Positions 1 through 13,345 of a stretch of 64,000 nt of DNA are shown piece by piece. The translations under genes and the position numbers were made by a program. This stretch comes from Isoetes taiwanensis. Taxonomy: Eukaryota > Streptophyta > Lycopodiopsida > Isoetales > Isoetaceae. Numbering within the stretch: the first letter of the stretch is position 1; each line of letters opens with the position of its first letter. Below the pieces are notes generated by a model. That model made no database searches, was not told where the DNA came from, and was given only the letters and a program-made list of their open reading frames with translations. Where the stretch lies: NCBI GenBank assembly GCA_021234155.1, contig JAJEKV010000040.1:3573799-3637798 (forward strand). Direction: 5' to 3'.

Positions 1-1157
1 TAGCTCAAGTTGCTTCTTGTTTTGATCTGCATGATATGCAGTTGTCTATTTGCTATCATTTGGTTAGATTCTCCTTGGAGTAGGGCTCTGACAAAAGGTG
101 TTATTGCATTAGGGTGTTAAGTATTTTTAATCACTGAATAATTAACTTTAAATCCTTCATTTAAGCATATGTATTGGGGATGAATATGATTATGCTTATT
201 TCTCCCATCATATTAAGAGTAGAACTTGCTTTTGGCATAGTAATTATGCACTTTTCTAATTTGCAACAGAAATGTATTTCCATATGCATTGCTAGATTTC
301 TACATGCCATTTGCATAGTTCTTGCTTCATGTGATTAAATGACTTTGGTACTATATTAGAGTGAAAAACCTGCAACATTAGCTTTTACATGAAGTGCATA
401 GCTCACATTAACAACCTTCAATATGCAAAATGCTTGGTTGTCTCATAATGGAACTTCATTTGCCTTGATCTGTTTTCTTAACCTTACGTTTCTTCCGTTA
501 TTCAGTCAAATCATTTAATCAACATATAGACATGTTCCTTGCTTCCATTTCTTAATATTGAATATTGTTCTTAGACTGCAAATTGCTACTAAGGGATTAG
601 AGTTAAGGCTCATGACAATAGTGCAAAGTAATACACATGCAAGGTTCATGCATATCTAATGGCTACATGCTGCTCAAAGATCATGACTGCTTTTGTTACG
701 GCACATGCTCGGGGGAGTGGTTAAGGAGACTTGATAGATGAGTACAAGCAACCACTGTAGCCATAAATTGTCTGATTAACCAAACAAACATCTGCATTTC
801 TACCCATTCCTTTCCCTTTTGAACAACATGTGACTACACTTCATTGACTGAACGCGACCTGTGACTACACTTCACTAATATGATTCCAGATTCTCGGAAG
901 ATGATGGGAATAGTTAGATAAGCATCTGGAATTGCACATCTACTGATTTTATCAGATTAAAGGGTCGATTTGCCTATGATAGACCAACTAACGAGGCCCA
1001 CCTTTTCTAAGAAAATATCTGAGTCTGTACCTTTTTTCTAAACAATATAAAGTAGTGTTGAGAAGAGGGCAAATCATCCTGATCGTGTAGAAGCTGTAAG
1101 CATATGAGGTATTACATAAGCTGATGATCAGAATATATTGAGAATTAAACTATTGAG
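1..1157. other. No gene recognised (AT-rich flank)
   Basis: I see no coding region, RNA gene or repeat with a known structure here; all frames are closed by frequent stops. A short tract near 711-730 resembles the first half of a plant tRNA-Ser (GAGTGGTTAAGGAGAC) but lacks a matching second half. The last bases, 1147-1157, match the sequence just after the LINE poly(A) tail at 17284-17294 and may be a target duplication. Confidence 0.5.
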
Positions 1158-1492
1158 TATGACAGAGGCGATAAAAGAGTTAGACGGATCATGAAAATGG
1201 ACTTGCACCTATTTTCTTGGAATTTTTGTCTTTATCCCATTTTTTCTGTTAGAAGCTCTTTCTTGCCAAAAAATATGGGAGAAAGCAATGTTTTGGTGGT
1301 CTGAAGCAAAATTCCTGTAGATTAATTGCTGCCCTTATAGAAGGGTAGCCTCTGCGAGATTCTCTGTAATTGAAGCTACATTTTGAATACTGAATTGTCA
1401 TACTTATGAAGCAGGAATTCATTCACGATCGACCTCCTCATGGAAACAGTAGTCTTTGCAATTATAAGGGAAAAATCTAGAATTACATGTGA

Positions 1493-1699
1493 ATTTTTAA
1501 AAGGCTCGGCTACAAAACTCTGGAACTCTTTGACCCTTATAATCTCTTTTTATCAGAAGACACCTTTGTTCCCAGTACGGTCGAATTTGAAGTTGAAATT
1601 ACTAATTCTTGGCTGAAGGAATTTGTGGAATCAAGTGCAATTGCTCCTGCAGGAACTTTTAGAGTGCATTTGGAGGAATTTCTCCTTAAATTTCTCTGA
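1493..1699 (+). pseudogene. Upstream reading-frame relic of LINE copy 1
   Basis: This stretch reads open for about 68 codons and ends at a stop at 1697-1699, about 170 bases before the ORF1 start. It aligns with the frame at 7202-7576 in LINE copy 2: both carry an SxLxLFD/SELWD-like start and a FVP-T-EF...EF block (DTFVPSTVEFEVEI here, YSFVPDTEEFANEI there). An in-frame stop at 1490-1492 and the lack of an ATG show it is dead here. The product is not a family I know. Conservation in two diverged copies at the same place suggests the ancestor had a real extra 5' frame or a longer ORF1. Confidence 0.45.
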
Positions 1700-1871
1700 G
1701 TTGAATTCTCTAGTCCTGAGGAATTGATCTGCTTAATTGGAATGGCAATCCGATCTCTGTTGGTTAATTTTGATTCTAATTAAAGGCTTCTTCTCCCCTG
1801 TTTTCATTTTCCCCCTTTTTGTTATCCAATTCTTGCATGTGCTTTTGTTGCTTCCCCCTGAACTTTTTGCA

Positions 1872-4268
1872 ATGGATTCTAATTGTTCGCAAAACCCTAA
1901 ACATTTGGAATTTCTTCACACTTTTGCCAATCTTCTGGCCCAAGATCGCTCTTCTCTGCTCCAGAAATTGCAATCCTTTCAAGAAAAGCCGGAAGATACT
2001 ATCCTTTTTGGAAATTTCGATAATTTGTTACATCCAAAGCCCACTATGGATCCAATTTCTCTTGAAGTTCCTTTCTGGGACAATCTCTCTGCCGATCCTG
2101 ATCATAGGGGCATTCTTCATCCCTTAAATCCTGCTACTCAGGCTCCTTTCCCCTATGGCATTGCAAGGAATCACCCGGAGATTCGCTCGGATGCTGCATT
2201 GGATGAAAGGCTCAAACGAACCAAGCCGCTATACCTTCAAGATCAAAAGATGAGCATCTACAATCATATTTCCTTGAATCTTCCAATTGTTCATTCAAAA
2301 ATTGATGCTTTGTCTCAGTCTGCTGTGGTCATAAAAGTTCAAAAATGTGGTGTTAAGCTAGATAAATTATGGGCTTTTCTGTTAAACCTTCATAAAGGAA
2401 TTATTATTCAAGCTGTCTACTGGCTTAATTTCCCCTACATTATGCTGGAATGTGGAAATTCAAGATCTGCCAATTTCTTCTTGAATTAGGGCCCACTCAC
2501 CTTCGAAACATCACAACTGACTTTTATTAAATGACATCCTAAGCTCGATAATGACCAAATGAATAATCTCTGGATTGCATCAACCTCTCTTTTTGGACTC
2601 AATCCTATTTATTGGGATGAAGAATGTTTTAAACTTCTTTTCAATTCCATTGGAACGTATATCTCAACTGAATACTCCCCTTCAAGACCTCCTAGATCCT
2701 TTGTACAACCTGATCTATCTAAGGACATTCCTCTTTCTATTCCTTTTAAGGATGCTTTTGGTTTAGAATCCTCATTAACTCTTAGATGGTCTGGATTGTC
2801 TTCCCAATGTCAGAAATGTCTTCAAAGACATTTCTGGTACTCTGATTGCAGAACAAATTCAGAGGTTCAACAAGGGGACAAAATCTTGTATGGAAGTCAG
2901 ATCTCAGATAGGGTATTCTCTGAGCATAATTCTGGAAAAAATTCAGTTGATCTGTTTGTCAAGGAAGATATAGTTCAGGATAATTATGCAAGAGAAACAA
3001 ACTATTTTCAAAAACTTTCAGAAAATGACAAGTTCAGATGGACAAGAGTGAATGGTAGTTATAAGAGAATTCAGAAGCAAAAAGCAGCAAAGGAGCAAAT
3101 GAAGGACAAGGACAAGATGAATGAGCAGGATACTTTTAATACATTGAGAAGTAATGGTACTTTAGTAATTGGAGAGCCTAAACTGCTAGTGAAGGGTGCT
3201 GTGGCAGAACCTTAAGTAAAATTATCAAGGAAGCTAGAAATCAAGAAAGAGGTCAATACTCATATAATATGATGGATTACCCTATCAAGAATATTAGTAA
3301 GAATGAGTCCTTATTTATGAAATCTCAAGACAAAGCAAAGTCTCAGTTGAATTCTACTCATATGAATTCAAATCAAAAGACCAAAAAAGACTCAGCAAAT
3401 CACAAAACCTACAGAGTCTATAAATCTTATTGACTCATAAATGGCTGAACCTGCAAGTCAAAGTATTGAAGATAAATCTCAAGAGGTCTCTCAGCACCAA
3501 GTCAACTCACATGTCAACTGTCAAAATCATTTTCAGGTATTATCTGACCTTAATGGTGATCTAGATTCTAAGTTAGACAAGCGCAAAGTATGTGACACTT
3601 CTCATAATCACTTGCCTCATATAACCCCTCAAGCCAAAATTGATATATCAATTCAGCTTATCATTCAGACCTCTGCTCCCCTGCCATCCCTAATTGACCT
3701 GGATTCTCCAATAGTGGAAGATCCTGTTAGTTCTCCAAAGATATAAAGCAAGTTTGCAGATCAGATGGCTTCTTTGCAGCTTCAGATCATTTAAACCTCA
3801 AAAGAGCAATCAGACTGTCAAGATCATCAAATATCGGATGCTCAAGATTTTGGCAATGAGTTCGTTCCTGAGACTCCAGAAGATAAAGCTATGGAAGAGA
3901 AGGAGCTTCAAGAAAGAGAAAATATCAGGCAAGTCTTTGATTATGCTCTTATAAACATTAAAAATAATTCTATGTTTCAGTTTTCTCCTGGAGGTTTCTC
4001 TGACTCAAGTGATAGTGAGGGATATGGAAGTGACAAGGAAAATTGGGGTAAGGAAGAATATTACTCAGAGAATCCCAGTAAAATTCTCAAACCAGAGAAG
4101 AATCAGCCAGGAAAAAAAATTACTAAAAAGAATGGAAATAATTTAGGGAAGGTCTTGTCTGGAATGAATAAACTCTTGCTCAAAATACTAGAAGCAAGAA
4201 AAGTAAGAGAAAATCCAAAAAATCCAGAATATAAGTCTTCTTCTAATACCCTTCTCCGTATTTATGTC
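1872..4268 (+). pseudogene. LINE ORF1 (gag-like, zinc knuckle), copy 1
   Basis: ORF1 proteins of plant L1 elements bind element RNA. I place the start at the ATG at 1872, which matches the ORF1 start of copy 2 in position and context. The first 206 codons read to a stop at 2487-2489. The frame resumes at 2559-3215 with a knuckle CQKCLQRHFWYSDC, and further pieces follow at 3441-3746 and 3891-4286. The N-terminal part, with KIDALSQSAVVIKV and KLWAFLLNLHKG, looks like the DUF4283 type of plant retroelement ORF1. Several frameshifts and stops make it non-functional. It lies directly before the endonuclease start at 4269. Confidence 0.7.
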
Positions 4269-7118
4269 ATGAAGATTCTCTCTTGAAATCTTAGAGGCAT
4301 TAAAGGCCCTTTAAAAACGAGACGTGCCATTGCTCAAATTAGACTATAAATTGCTGACATCATTCTTTTGCAAGAGCTCAAACTACCCTCTTTTGAGTGT
4401 GGTAATCTGGGGGATTGGATTTATCCTTCTTCCCCCTGAATCTGGATTGATTCTTCTGCTGCTAGTGGTGGTTTAGCTATCATTTGGAAGAGAGAGGTTA
4501 ACCATAATCTCTTCTAGAATAGTCCCTCAAAGGCTTGGCAAGCTATTATCTGCTCTGTATCCAATTCTAACTTTGGTATTGTTAATGTTTATGCTCCTAC
4601 TACTCCCAGAGACAGAGAGGCTACTCCAGCGACAGAGAGCCCATATGGATGGAAATAAACAATTGGTTGGCTACTCAAAGCATTGACAACTGGATTATTG
4701 CTGGGGATTTTAATAATACTCCTTGGGATTTGAAATTGGGAAAAGGCTAATTGGGATTCTCTTATTTCAGAAAATGGCTTGATCCATATTCCCTCATCTA
4801 TTGCTACTTATACCCGGTCAAACAAGCAAAAGGATAATGCAAGAGTTTACTGCACTCTGGATAGATTTTATGTTTCAAATCCTTCTACAGCCTTTTGGGA
4901 CAACAGCTATGTCACTAGTGATGAGGGAACTTCTATCTCTGACCATCAACCTCAATTTTTACATACTTCTCATATTACTAAGATCTAAAGGGAGAGAAGT
5001 ACTCCTTACAAGTTTAATACTTCTCTTCTTGACAATGAGAAGTTTTGTTCCCAATTTTGAGGAGCTCACTAGAAACTTAAATGAGAGTGATATTTCTGAC
5101 AGATATTCACATTCCATGAAGCATTTCTATTCTAAAATTAAGACAATTAAGAGTTGGATCAAGAATTGGTCTAAAACTAAGCATAAGGATTGCTGCAGAT
5201 AGAAAAATTAGCTCCTGATGTATATGAAGGAAATCAGATCTCTTCTTCAAAATGATCCTACAAATTCCAATCTTCAGATGGGTGAGGAAATTTTAGAGAG
5301 AACAGTTAAGAACATTGAAGAGATGGAGGCAAAAAGTTCTGCTATCAGATGTAAAATTAAATATACTAATGACACGGATTCTAGTAGCACAAATTTTTTC
5401 TTTAGAGCTGCGCAGGGTGTTGAGAAACTCTATCACTGAAGTTAAGGATGACAATGGTAACAATTACACTTCTCATTCTAAGATTGCCAACTTCTTCAAA
5501 AGTAGATATATGGATCTTTTTCATTGCAGGCCTATCCCTACCAATGAAATTATGGAGGCAAATGATTTCATGAGTCTTGTGAACAATATCTTGCCTTCTG
5601 CTCCAGAAAATATGGATGACACTGTCATTGCCTTACCTTTCCAAGAAGAAATCCTTAATACTTTAATCTCTTTTAGTAAGGGGAAGTCTCCTGGTCCTAA
5701 TGGTCTTCCTGCTGAGTTTTATATTAAATTCTGGGATTAAAAATGATCTTAGTTGTCTTGTGCATGCTTTCTGAAATGCTGAACAATCCTTTCATTTCCA
5801 GTGGTTTTATCTTCTTGATACCAAAAGTGGATCACCCTTCCAAATTCTAAGATTGGAGACCTATATCTCTCACAAACACTACTTATAAGCTCTGTGCCAA
5901 AATCATTGCCTCGAGAATTAATGGCTTTCTGCAAAGGAATATCAATCAAAATCAGTTTGCCTTTCTGCCAATCCATGATAATTATGTTGCTGCTACGGAA
6001 GGGTTACATTGGAACAAGATCTCAAATCAAAATTGTATTCTTCTCAAACTGGATTTCAAACGTGCCTTTGACTCAGTCAGATGGGACTTCTTGGACTTTA
6101 CTATGTCTAAACTTGGCTTTCCTTCTAAATTAATAAATCTTATCTTTGGCCTGAATTCCAGATCAAACTCGGTTGTTCTTGTAAATGGTGTTCCTTCAAG
6201 CTTCTTTTCCCTTTCATGTGGTGTTAGACAGGGATGTCCTCTAGCCCCTTATCTCTTTCTTGTGGCAGCTGAGTTGCTTACTAAGGCCATTATCCATTAT
6301 CAGAATATTGGTCAAATCAAGGGGGTTAAAACTTCCTGATTCTGATGAGTGTCTTACTATTCTTCAATATATTGATTACACTTTCTCTTTCCTTGATGCA
6401 GATATGGCTAATATTGAATTCTTTCTCAAAATCCTAATTCAATTTTCAGCTGCCTCAGGCATTCATCTTAACATTAATAATGATCATTGAAGACATCCCT
6501 CATCAGCACTTAGCTGGAATTAATGTTCTCTCTCCTGGTCATGCTACTAAATTGTGGGAATGCCTCTTTCTGTGAATCATAGTATTAAAGGCCTTTGGGA
6601 TCCCATTCTTTCGAGAATTAAGAACAAGCTGAACAACTATAGGAACTCTCTTACTCTTGCTGGTAGAACCATTATTGCAAATTCAGTTCTTGCAAGTTCT
6701 CATGTTTACTTCTCCACACCCTTAGTTGCTCCTAAAAGTGTTTATATGGAGTTGGAGAAAACTATTAGGAATTTCATTTGGAAAGGGAGTCATCTTGTCA
6801 ACTGGGGCTCTATCTGTAGATCTAAGAATTCTGGTGGTCTCGGTTGTAAAAACTTATTCCTTCAGGCTCAATCTTTAGCAGGGAAGTTTGTTTGGAAGGC
6901 CATTCATGGGAACCAAACTCCTGCTTCTATATTTATCAGATTCTGGATCACCTAAGTCATTCTGATGGTCATCCCTCTATTCATCATTTGCTCCCTCATT
7001 CAGCATTCACTCATATGAAACCAGCCTCCAATATTTCACCCTTAATGGGTAATTTGATTAAGGCCTGGGAATTTGTGATTCCGAGAACTCAAAAATCACT
7101 TGACTGTAATGTGGAGCG
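4269..7118 (+). pseudogene. LINE ORF2 endonuclease and reverse transcriptase, copy 1
   Basis: ORF2 nicks the target and copies the RNA by target-primed reverse transcription. The start MKILSxNLRGIKGPL at 4269 is the usual beginning of a plant L1 endonuclease, and SISDHQPQF near 4930-4960 is the catalytic SDH motif. The reverse transcriptase follows with GPNGLPAEFYIKFWD near 5690-5740, LLKLDFKRAFDSVRWDF near 6050 and GVRQGCPLAPYLF near 6220. The active-site box reads YIDY instead of YADD at about 6370. Many stops and frameshifts, for example a stop after MKILS, rule out activity. The reading ends at about 7118, before the C-terminal zinc region. Confidence 0.8.
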
Positions 7119-7201
7119 CCTATTTTCTTGCTTTTTTTGTCTCTTTCGAATTTGAAACTTCTTGGCACAACTTTTACCTCGTTTCTTCTCTCTCCGATTG
7201 A

Positions 7202-7576
7202 TTGATCCCTTCTTTTGCTGGTTACCATCCCGGCCTTGTAGAGGGCCGGTCTCTATTGCATTCCCCTCAATCTGATCTACCTATGGACATAAAATTCTTC
7301 ACAATTTTGAAGCAGGATCAAAGAATTTCGTGTGGTTTTTTACAAGGGTCTTTCTCCGAACTTTGGGATCAACTCGTCTGCAAGCAGTTCTTCCCTGACC
7401 ACCTATTTCAATCTGAATATTCATTTGTTCCTGATACTGAAGAATTTGCAAACGAAATCATTGAGGCTTGGACTTTGGAATTCACAGGAAAAAGAAACAT
7501 CTCTCATACTGCTCAATTTCAAGTTTATTGCAACTGGTCGGATCAGAAGATTTCGGCTAAAATTTTCTCAGAATGA
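7202..7576 (+). pseudogene. Upstream reading frame of LINE copy 2
   Basis: A frame of 124 codons precedes ORF1 by about 160 bases. I do not recognise the product. Its second half, from GSFSELWDQLV through EFTGKRNI to ISAKIF, matches the decayed frame at 1493-1699 in copy 1, which shows the segment belongs to the element. A short basic or acidic pattern, membrane segment or catalytic motif is not evident. It could be a small separate protein or the remnant of a longer ORF1 whose frame was lost. Confidence 0.45.
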
Positions 7577-7738
7577 TAATTCTCATTTGTGGATCAGATC
7601 TCTTTGACTATGGATTGGTAAGTTAGCCTTAGTTTCATTTTAATCTTTTTTCCTTCTTATTGCCACCTCCTCCATTTGGATCTTTTCTCTTCACCCTCCC
7701 CTGCTTATCTTTTTTACCTTTACCTTTGTCTTGCATTA

Positions 7739-10308
7739 ATGGAAAAAAATTCTTCAAAAAATCCAAAAATTCAAATTGCGCAATTGCCTTTCCTTTCGCC
7801 TAACCTAAACTCTCAATCTTTGGCTCTGCTTCATAACTTCATGCTCCTCCCTGCTCATCAGAGATCCGGCCTTCTATCACAGTTAAGTTCCTTCAACTCT
7901 AATCCTTCAAATGTTTTAAAATTTGGGGACTTCTCTGACTTAACGTGTCCTGATAAAGAAATGCATCACTTTTGCACTTCTCCTCCTCGATGGGATAATC
8001 TATCCAATGATCTACCTTTGGATGCTAATGGAGCTCCTCTGCAAGCAGTCTCGAGACCTTCCCAGCCTATCACCTCTGATCAAACTCTTGCAGAGGAATT
8101 TGCCTTTCAGTAGTCAAGATCTCCAGTCAATGTTTTCAGAGGTATTCATTTAAATTCCTTTTTGATTTCATCCAGAATTGACTGTTTATCAAAATGTGCT
8201 GTCATTATAAAGGTTGATTATGTTGGCCTTAAAATTGAGAAACTTTGGGACCATCTGCTTAGGATTCATAAAGGGATTAACTCCATATATTGGCTCAATT
8301 ATCCCTATCCCTTAGCTGAATGTGGATGTGAAAGAACTTCCAATTTCTTGCTTAAACTTGGCAGATCTACTTGTGAAACTCACCAAATTTCCTTTCTCAA
8401 ATGGTTTCCCAATTTACCTTTGAATGAGTCCAAAAAATATCATGTTGTCTCAGTCACAATGAGTGATCTCAACCCCATATACTGGAATGATGACTGCTTT
8501 TCAAATTTTTTTAGCTCCATTGGATCATATCTGTCAACAGAGTATTCACCTTACAGACCTCCTAAATGCTTTGCTCAAATTGATATTTCCAAGCCAGTTC
8601 CCACCTCTGTGCCTATCATTGACTTTTTTGGAAATCAAATTAATTTGAGACTTAAATGGGTTGGCTTACCAAATCTATGTCAAAGATGTAATCAGAGACA
8701 CAATCTCCTGGATCCTTGTGATGCTGCACAAGACAACTCAGAGAATGTAGAAGTTATCAGTCAAGAGGTCCCTCATGCTAAAGAGAATCAGGATCAAAAT
8801 CAAATTACTCAAGAGAAAGGGCACACTATGACCTGGAAAAGAGTTAATGGCAGTCATAAAAGAATTTCCAAGCAAAGAGATTTAAAGGCACAGCAATTGT
8901 CCATCAGGGAACCTGTTGTTCCTCGTGTACCAAAATTCATTTATGCTCTTGACAACCAATCTAGGGTTAAGATACTCAACAAAGGTATTACTATAAATGG
9001 TAATTCTTCTGCTGCAACTCACAACACCAACAGTTCTGGCTCCACCAAGAATTATTCTGTTAAGAATAATAACTCTGAAACTCACAATGTGAGAATTCTC
9101 AAGGGTAAAATGCCGATTTCCTCAAGTTTAGACCTTCATGCCACTCTGGAAAACATTCTTATCAATGCTAATCCAAACAGGGTTCTAAGCAATTCCATGG
9201 TTTCTGGGAAACTTGGTAGTCATAGCAATGACAAAGAATTCAAAGATGCTGGTGATATCTCTGATGCATCTATCAGCACAGATAATGGAGTTCCATTAAT
9301 TATGGAAAAAAGTACTGATCATAGAGCAGATAAGCAGTGCAACTTTCCTAGAAGATCATGATATTCCTTGCCACAACAAATATGGAGTCACATGTGGATA
9401 CAATGGTTATTGCCAATAATTTTGCTCCCTCTTGCACTCGACCCTATTCCATCTCTCCTGTTAAACCATCTTTTGCTCAGCCCTCTCAAACCAACCTCAT
9501 TGACCTTTCACCTCCCTCTCTAATTGATATCCATTCCCCTTCTCATAATAATCATCATGAGATTATTTCCCCTTATACTGAATTCCTGATAAAAGAATTG
9601 TCAGCTATGCCATCAGCGGGTGTTGACATTGTTCACACAAAAGGAAACTCAGAAATGCATAATCAACAACAGGTTGAGAAGAATGATGTGACAAATAATT
9701 CAGGGGCTCTAGGTGTCAGAAATATAGAACAGGAGATTCAGAACTCAGAAAGGTTCAGTTCAGTTGTTTTCAAGGAAATTGATGCTCCAGATTATAATGC
9801 TCAGCAACTCAACTCACAACTTGAAGATAAATCCAGGCAAGATCTTTCCATTATGGTCGTTGATGTTAATAATTTAAATAATATGGTTAATTCAAATGAC
9901 TGTATCCCTGTTTCTAATGATATTGACAAGAATACTACTTCTGACAAATCTATCTTGCATCCTTGTCAGAATCTGGCCTCTTTGGACCAAGATACTTGTT
10001 GTAAATCCAAATTCTGGTCTTGCCCCCATGACTCAAACCATAATTCTAATGTTGATCTTGATAAAGAAAATGATAAACCTTCCCAAAACTTATCTAACTC
10101 TGATGTTTGGGAGGATGATTCCTTTCTTTTCAATAATCCTTCCACAGATTATGTGAATAAATATACCTCAAAGGGTCTGTCTGGACAAAACAATAGGAAA
10201 TATAAGAACAAATCTAAAAAGTCCAAAAGGCTTACTGCTATATCTGGCACTCCAGCTGCAAATACAAGAAATAGCTCAAAGAGAGTTACTAGGAGCCACA
10301 ATCTTTGA
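7739..10308 (+). pseudogene. LINE ORF1 (DUF4283-like, zinc knuckle), copy 2
   Basis: This is the nucleic-acid-binding ORF1 of the element. The start at 7739 gives MEKNSSKNPK and matches the copy 1 start. The frame runs to an amber stop at 8111-8113, continues in the same frame from 8162 to 9361, then shifts and runs from 9358 to 10308. The DUF4283-like core covers KCAVIIKVDYVGLKIEKLW and the YWLNYPYPLAECG block, followed by a CX2CX3HX5C knuckle CQRCNQRHNLLDPC near 8680-8722. The rest is a long low-complexity region rich in Asn, Ser and Asp with a basic C-terminus. Restoring one stop and one frameshift would give about 855 residues, long for a plant ORF1. Confidence 0.75.
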
Positions 10309-10343
10309 ATTTGTCTCCCCTTCCTAATCTCAGTTCCTTCCCT

Positions 10344-13300
10344 ATGAAGATTCTCACCTGGAACCTGAGGGGAATTAAAGGCCCTTTAAAAAGAAGGAGA
10401 GCTATCTCTCAAATAAGGGAGTACAACTCTGATAAGCTAAGGCTCCCTAATTTTGAATGTTCAAATTTAGGTGACTGGATTGGACCTGGCCATTCTTCTC
10501 TCTGGATTGAAGCCTCTGGAACTTCTGGTGGTATTTGTATCATTTGGAAAAAACTTAAACATGAAAGTGTTTATAACAGCCCGTGCAAAAGCTGGCAAGC
10601 TGTGATCCTTAAGCATGATGATCTTACTTTTGGAGTGATTAATATTTATGCCTCAACTGATTCCAGAGTTAGAGAACACACTTAGGCATAATCTTAATGA
10701 GTGGCTTATTTCCCAATCTTGTCAAACTTAGATTATTGCTGGAGATTTTAACAATACTCCTAGCTGGGATCTTAAGTGTGGCAAAAATCTAAACATGTCT
10801 GCTTCTGAGAGGTCAAATTGGGACAACTTTCTAGATCAGCATCTTCTTAATCATATCCCTTCCTCTACTGCAACATACACTTGGTCTAATAAGCAAAAGG
10901 GCAATGCTCGAGTCTTCTGCACTCTAGATAGATTCTACATCAACAATATGGCCAATACTTTCTGAGACAATTGCATGGTTTTTAGTGATGAATCAACTTC
11001 CATTTCTGATCATCAACCTCAATTCCTTACTACTAAACATGTCATCAATTTGAGGAGATCAGGCAATATTCCTTTTAAATTAAATTGTTCCCTGCTTGAC
11101 TCAAACAGATTCAATGCTGATTTTATTGCCTACTATAATTCTCTTCCAAGGGTTACAGATGCTAATTCTATGAAATCCTTCTATTCCAACATTAAGCTTT
11201 CTAAATCTTGGATCAAAAATTGGTCCAAGAATTTTCGTGCCACTAAAAATGCTGAGAGAAATAACCTGCTACAGAGGATGAAAGAGGTCAGAATGAATCT
11301 TCAAACTGACCCTTTAAACTCTGATCTTCATACTATTGAGGAAAGCTTGGAAATGACAATTAAATCTATGGAGGAACATGAGGCTAAAGGGGCAGCCATC
11401 AAATGCAAATTAAAGTATCATGCTCAGATGGATAGCTCCAACTCTAAATTCTTTTACAGGGTTGCTAAAAATAGAATTTTGAGAAATCAGCTATCTGCAA
11501 TTGTTACTGAGAATGGATCTTCTATTTTTGATCAGTGCCAGATCTCCAATTATTTTCATGATAAGTACAGAGACATTTTCACCAAACCTTTGGATAACTC
11601 TGCTCAAACCTTGTTGGGAAATAATTTCAGGGATTTTTTGAATAACATGCCAAACTTAAATTCAATTTCAACCCCTCCTGAAATTGAAAATCTTCCAACT
11701 GAAAATGAAGTCCTTTCCATAATTCAAGATCTTGGTAGAAATAAAAGCCCTGGCCCAGATGGTCTCCCTGTAGAATTTTATATCAAATTCTGGGAGGTAA
11801 TCAAATTGGATTTAATGCACATGATTCATGGTTTCTGGAATCTAAATCACTTACACCCTTCTATTTGCTCTGGCTTTATCACCATGATTCCTAAAACTGA
11901 TAATCCAGAAAAGTTCAATGACTGGAGACCTATCTCATTAACAAATTCTTCCTATAAAATTTGTGCCAAAATAATTGCAAACAGGATCAAAGGTCATCTT
12001 CAAAAGGTTATTAGCTATTGCCAATTGGCATTCTTACCAAACAGATTTATTCTTGACAACTACATTGCTGCCATGGAGGGCCTTCATTGGAATTCTCTAA
12101 CTAAACAAAATTGCATCCTTTTGAAGCTTGATTTCTCCAAAGCCTTTGACACAGTGAGGTGGGATTTTTTGGAGTTTGCTTTGACTAAGCTTGGTTTCTC
12201 TGATAAAATTAGAAAGTTGATCCTTGGCCTCAATCAAAGATCCCAGTCTGCCATCTTAATCAATGGATCTCCTACCAAATTCTTCCATCTAGTTAGGTAA
12301 GGTTGCCCCCTTGCCCCTTATTTATTTTTGGCTGTGGCTCAAATGCTTACATCTGCCATTCATTTCCATCAAACTGTCAATGATCTGCATGGCCTAAATC
12401 TGCCAGATAATTCTTCTCTTACCATCTCACAATATGCAGATGATACTTTCACTTTTCTCAAAAATGATATTGAGAATATTGAGTTGTAGTGCTGCATCGG
12501 GTGTCCATTTGAATAAAGATAAATGTGTTATCATTGGTGATATCTCAGTTGACAATATCTTGGGCATTAAATGTGTGCATTCCAATGACTCTACCAAGCT
12601 GCTAGGTATGCCTTTGTCCACTAATCCCTCTATTAAAGCCCTCTGGTCCCCAATTATCTCTAGGATAAAGAAGAAATTATCAAACTATGGCAATTGTTTA
12701 TCTTTAGCTGGCAGAAACATTATTGCTAACTCTGTCATAGCCAGCTCTCATATTTATTTCTCTTCAGCCCTTCTTGCTCCTAAATCTATTTATCAACAGC
12801 TAGAAAGAATCATTAGAAACTTTATTTGGGGTAAGCATCATATGGTCAATTGGAAATCTATTGCCAGAAGTAAATATCAAGGGGGTCTAGGATGTAAGAA
12901 TCTTCTATATCAAGGCTATGCTCTTGCTGGCAAGTATGTTTGGAGATCCCTTTTTCATGGTAACAATCCTGCTTCTATCTTTATCAAATATTGGCTTTCT
13001 TGTAGTCATATTAAAGGGCATCCTTCTTTATTGCATCATTTACCTTATTCTGCCTTTTTCAATCTGAAATCTGGTGCAAACACATCTCCTCTTATGAGAA
13101 ATCTAATTCTTGCATGGAATTTGTCTCACAAAGCTTTGAAACATGTGGATCTTCAAAACTGTAACCTAAGCTCATCTATTTTCTGGAACCCTCTTTTATC
13201 CAGTGACAATGCTACTCCTTTAGCTGTTATTCATCCCAGGATATATAAAAAATGGAGTACTCATAACATCCTGACCTTAGGTGATCTGAGACAGGATAAT

Positions 13301-13345
13301 AGGTGGATTACTTGGACTGGCTTCAGACATAAAATAAGAGGAACT
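10344..13345 (+). pseudogene. LINE ORF2 endonuclease and reverse transcriptase, copy 2
   Basis: ORF2 begins with MKILTWNLRGIKGPL, the standard endonuclease start, 36 bases after the ORF1 stop. The endonuclease is open to 10685, then out of frame to about 10975, and SISDHQPQF at about 10999-11025 is the SDH motif. The reverse transcriptase from 10975 reads GPDGLPVEFYIKFWE, LLKLDFSKAFDTVRWDF and a stop at 12298-12300 exactly where RQGCPLAPYLF needs its Gln (R-stop-GCPLAP). The active-site box QYADDTFTF is intact at about 12430-12456. A frameshift follows, then 12434-13363 gives the thumb and connection region. The protein stops at the Copia junction. Confidence 0.85.

Larger units (their letters stand above)
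1158..7118 (+). mobile_element. L1-like LINE, copy 1, degenerate and interrupted
   Basis: In order this copy shows a 5' region with a short upstream reading frame, an ORF1 with a CCHC-type knuckle, an AP-type endonuclease and a reverse transcriptase. All are broken by stops and frameshifts, and it is the more decayed of the two L1-like copies. Its reverse transcriptase stops at about 7118, where the 5' end of copy 2 begins: CCTATTTTCTTG occurs at 1208-1219 near the start of copy 1 and at 7119-7130 at the junction. I infer that copy 2 inserted into copy 1 on the same strand, and that the missing 3' end is either lost or is the segment at 16113-17286. The exact 5' end is not fixed; 1158 rests on the possible target duplication. 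Confidence 0.8.

Noticed and set aside
711-745. tRNA-Ser-like tract (GAGTGGTTAAGGAGAC)
   Set aside because: The 5' half fits, but there is no anticodon arm, T arm or acceptor partner nearby, so it is not a tRNA gene; at most a relic.
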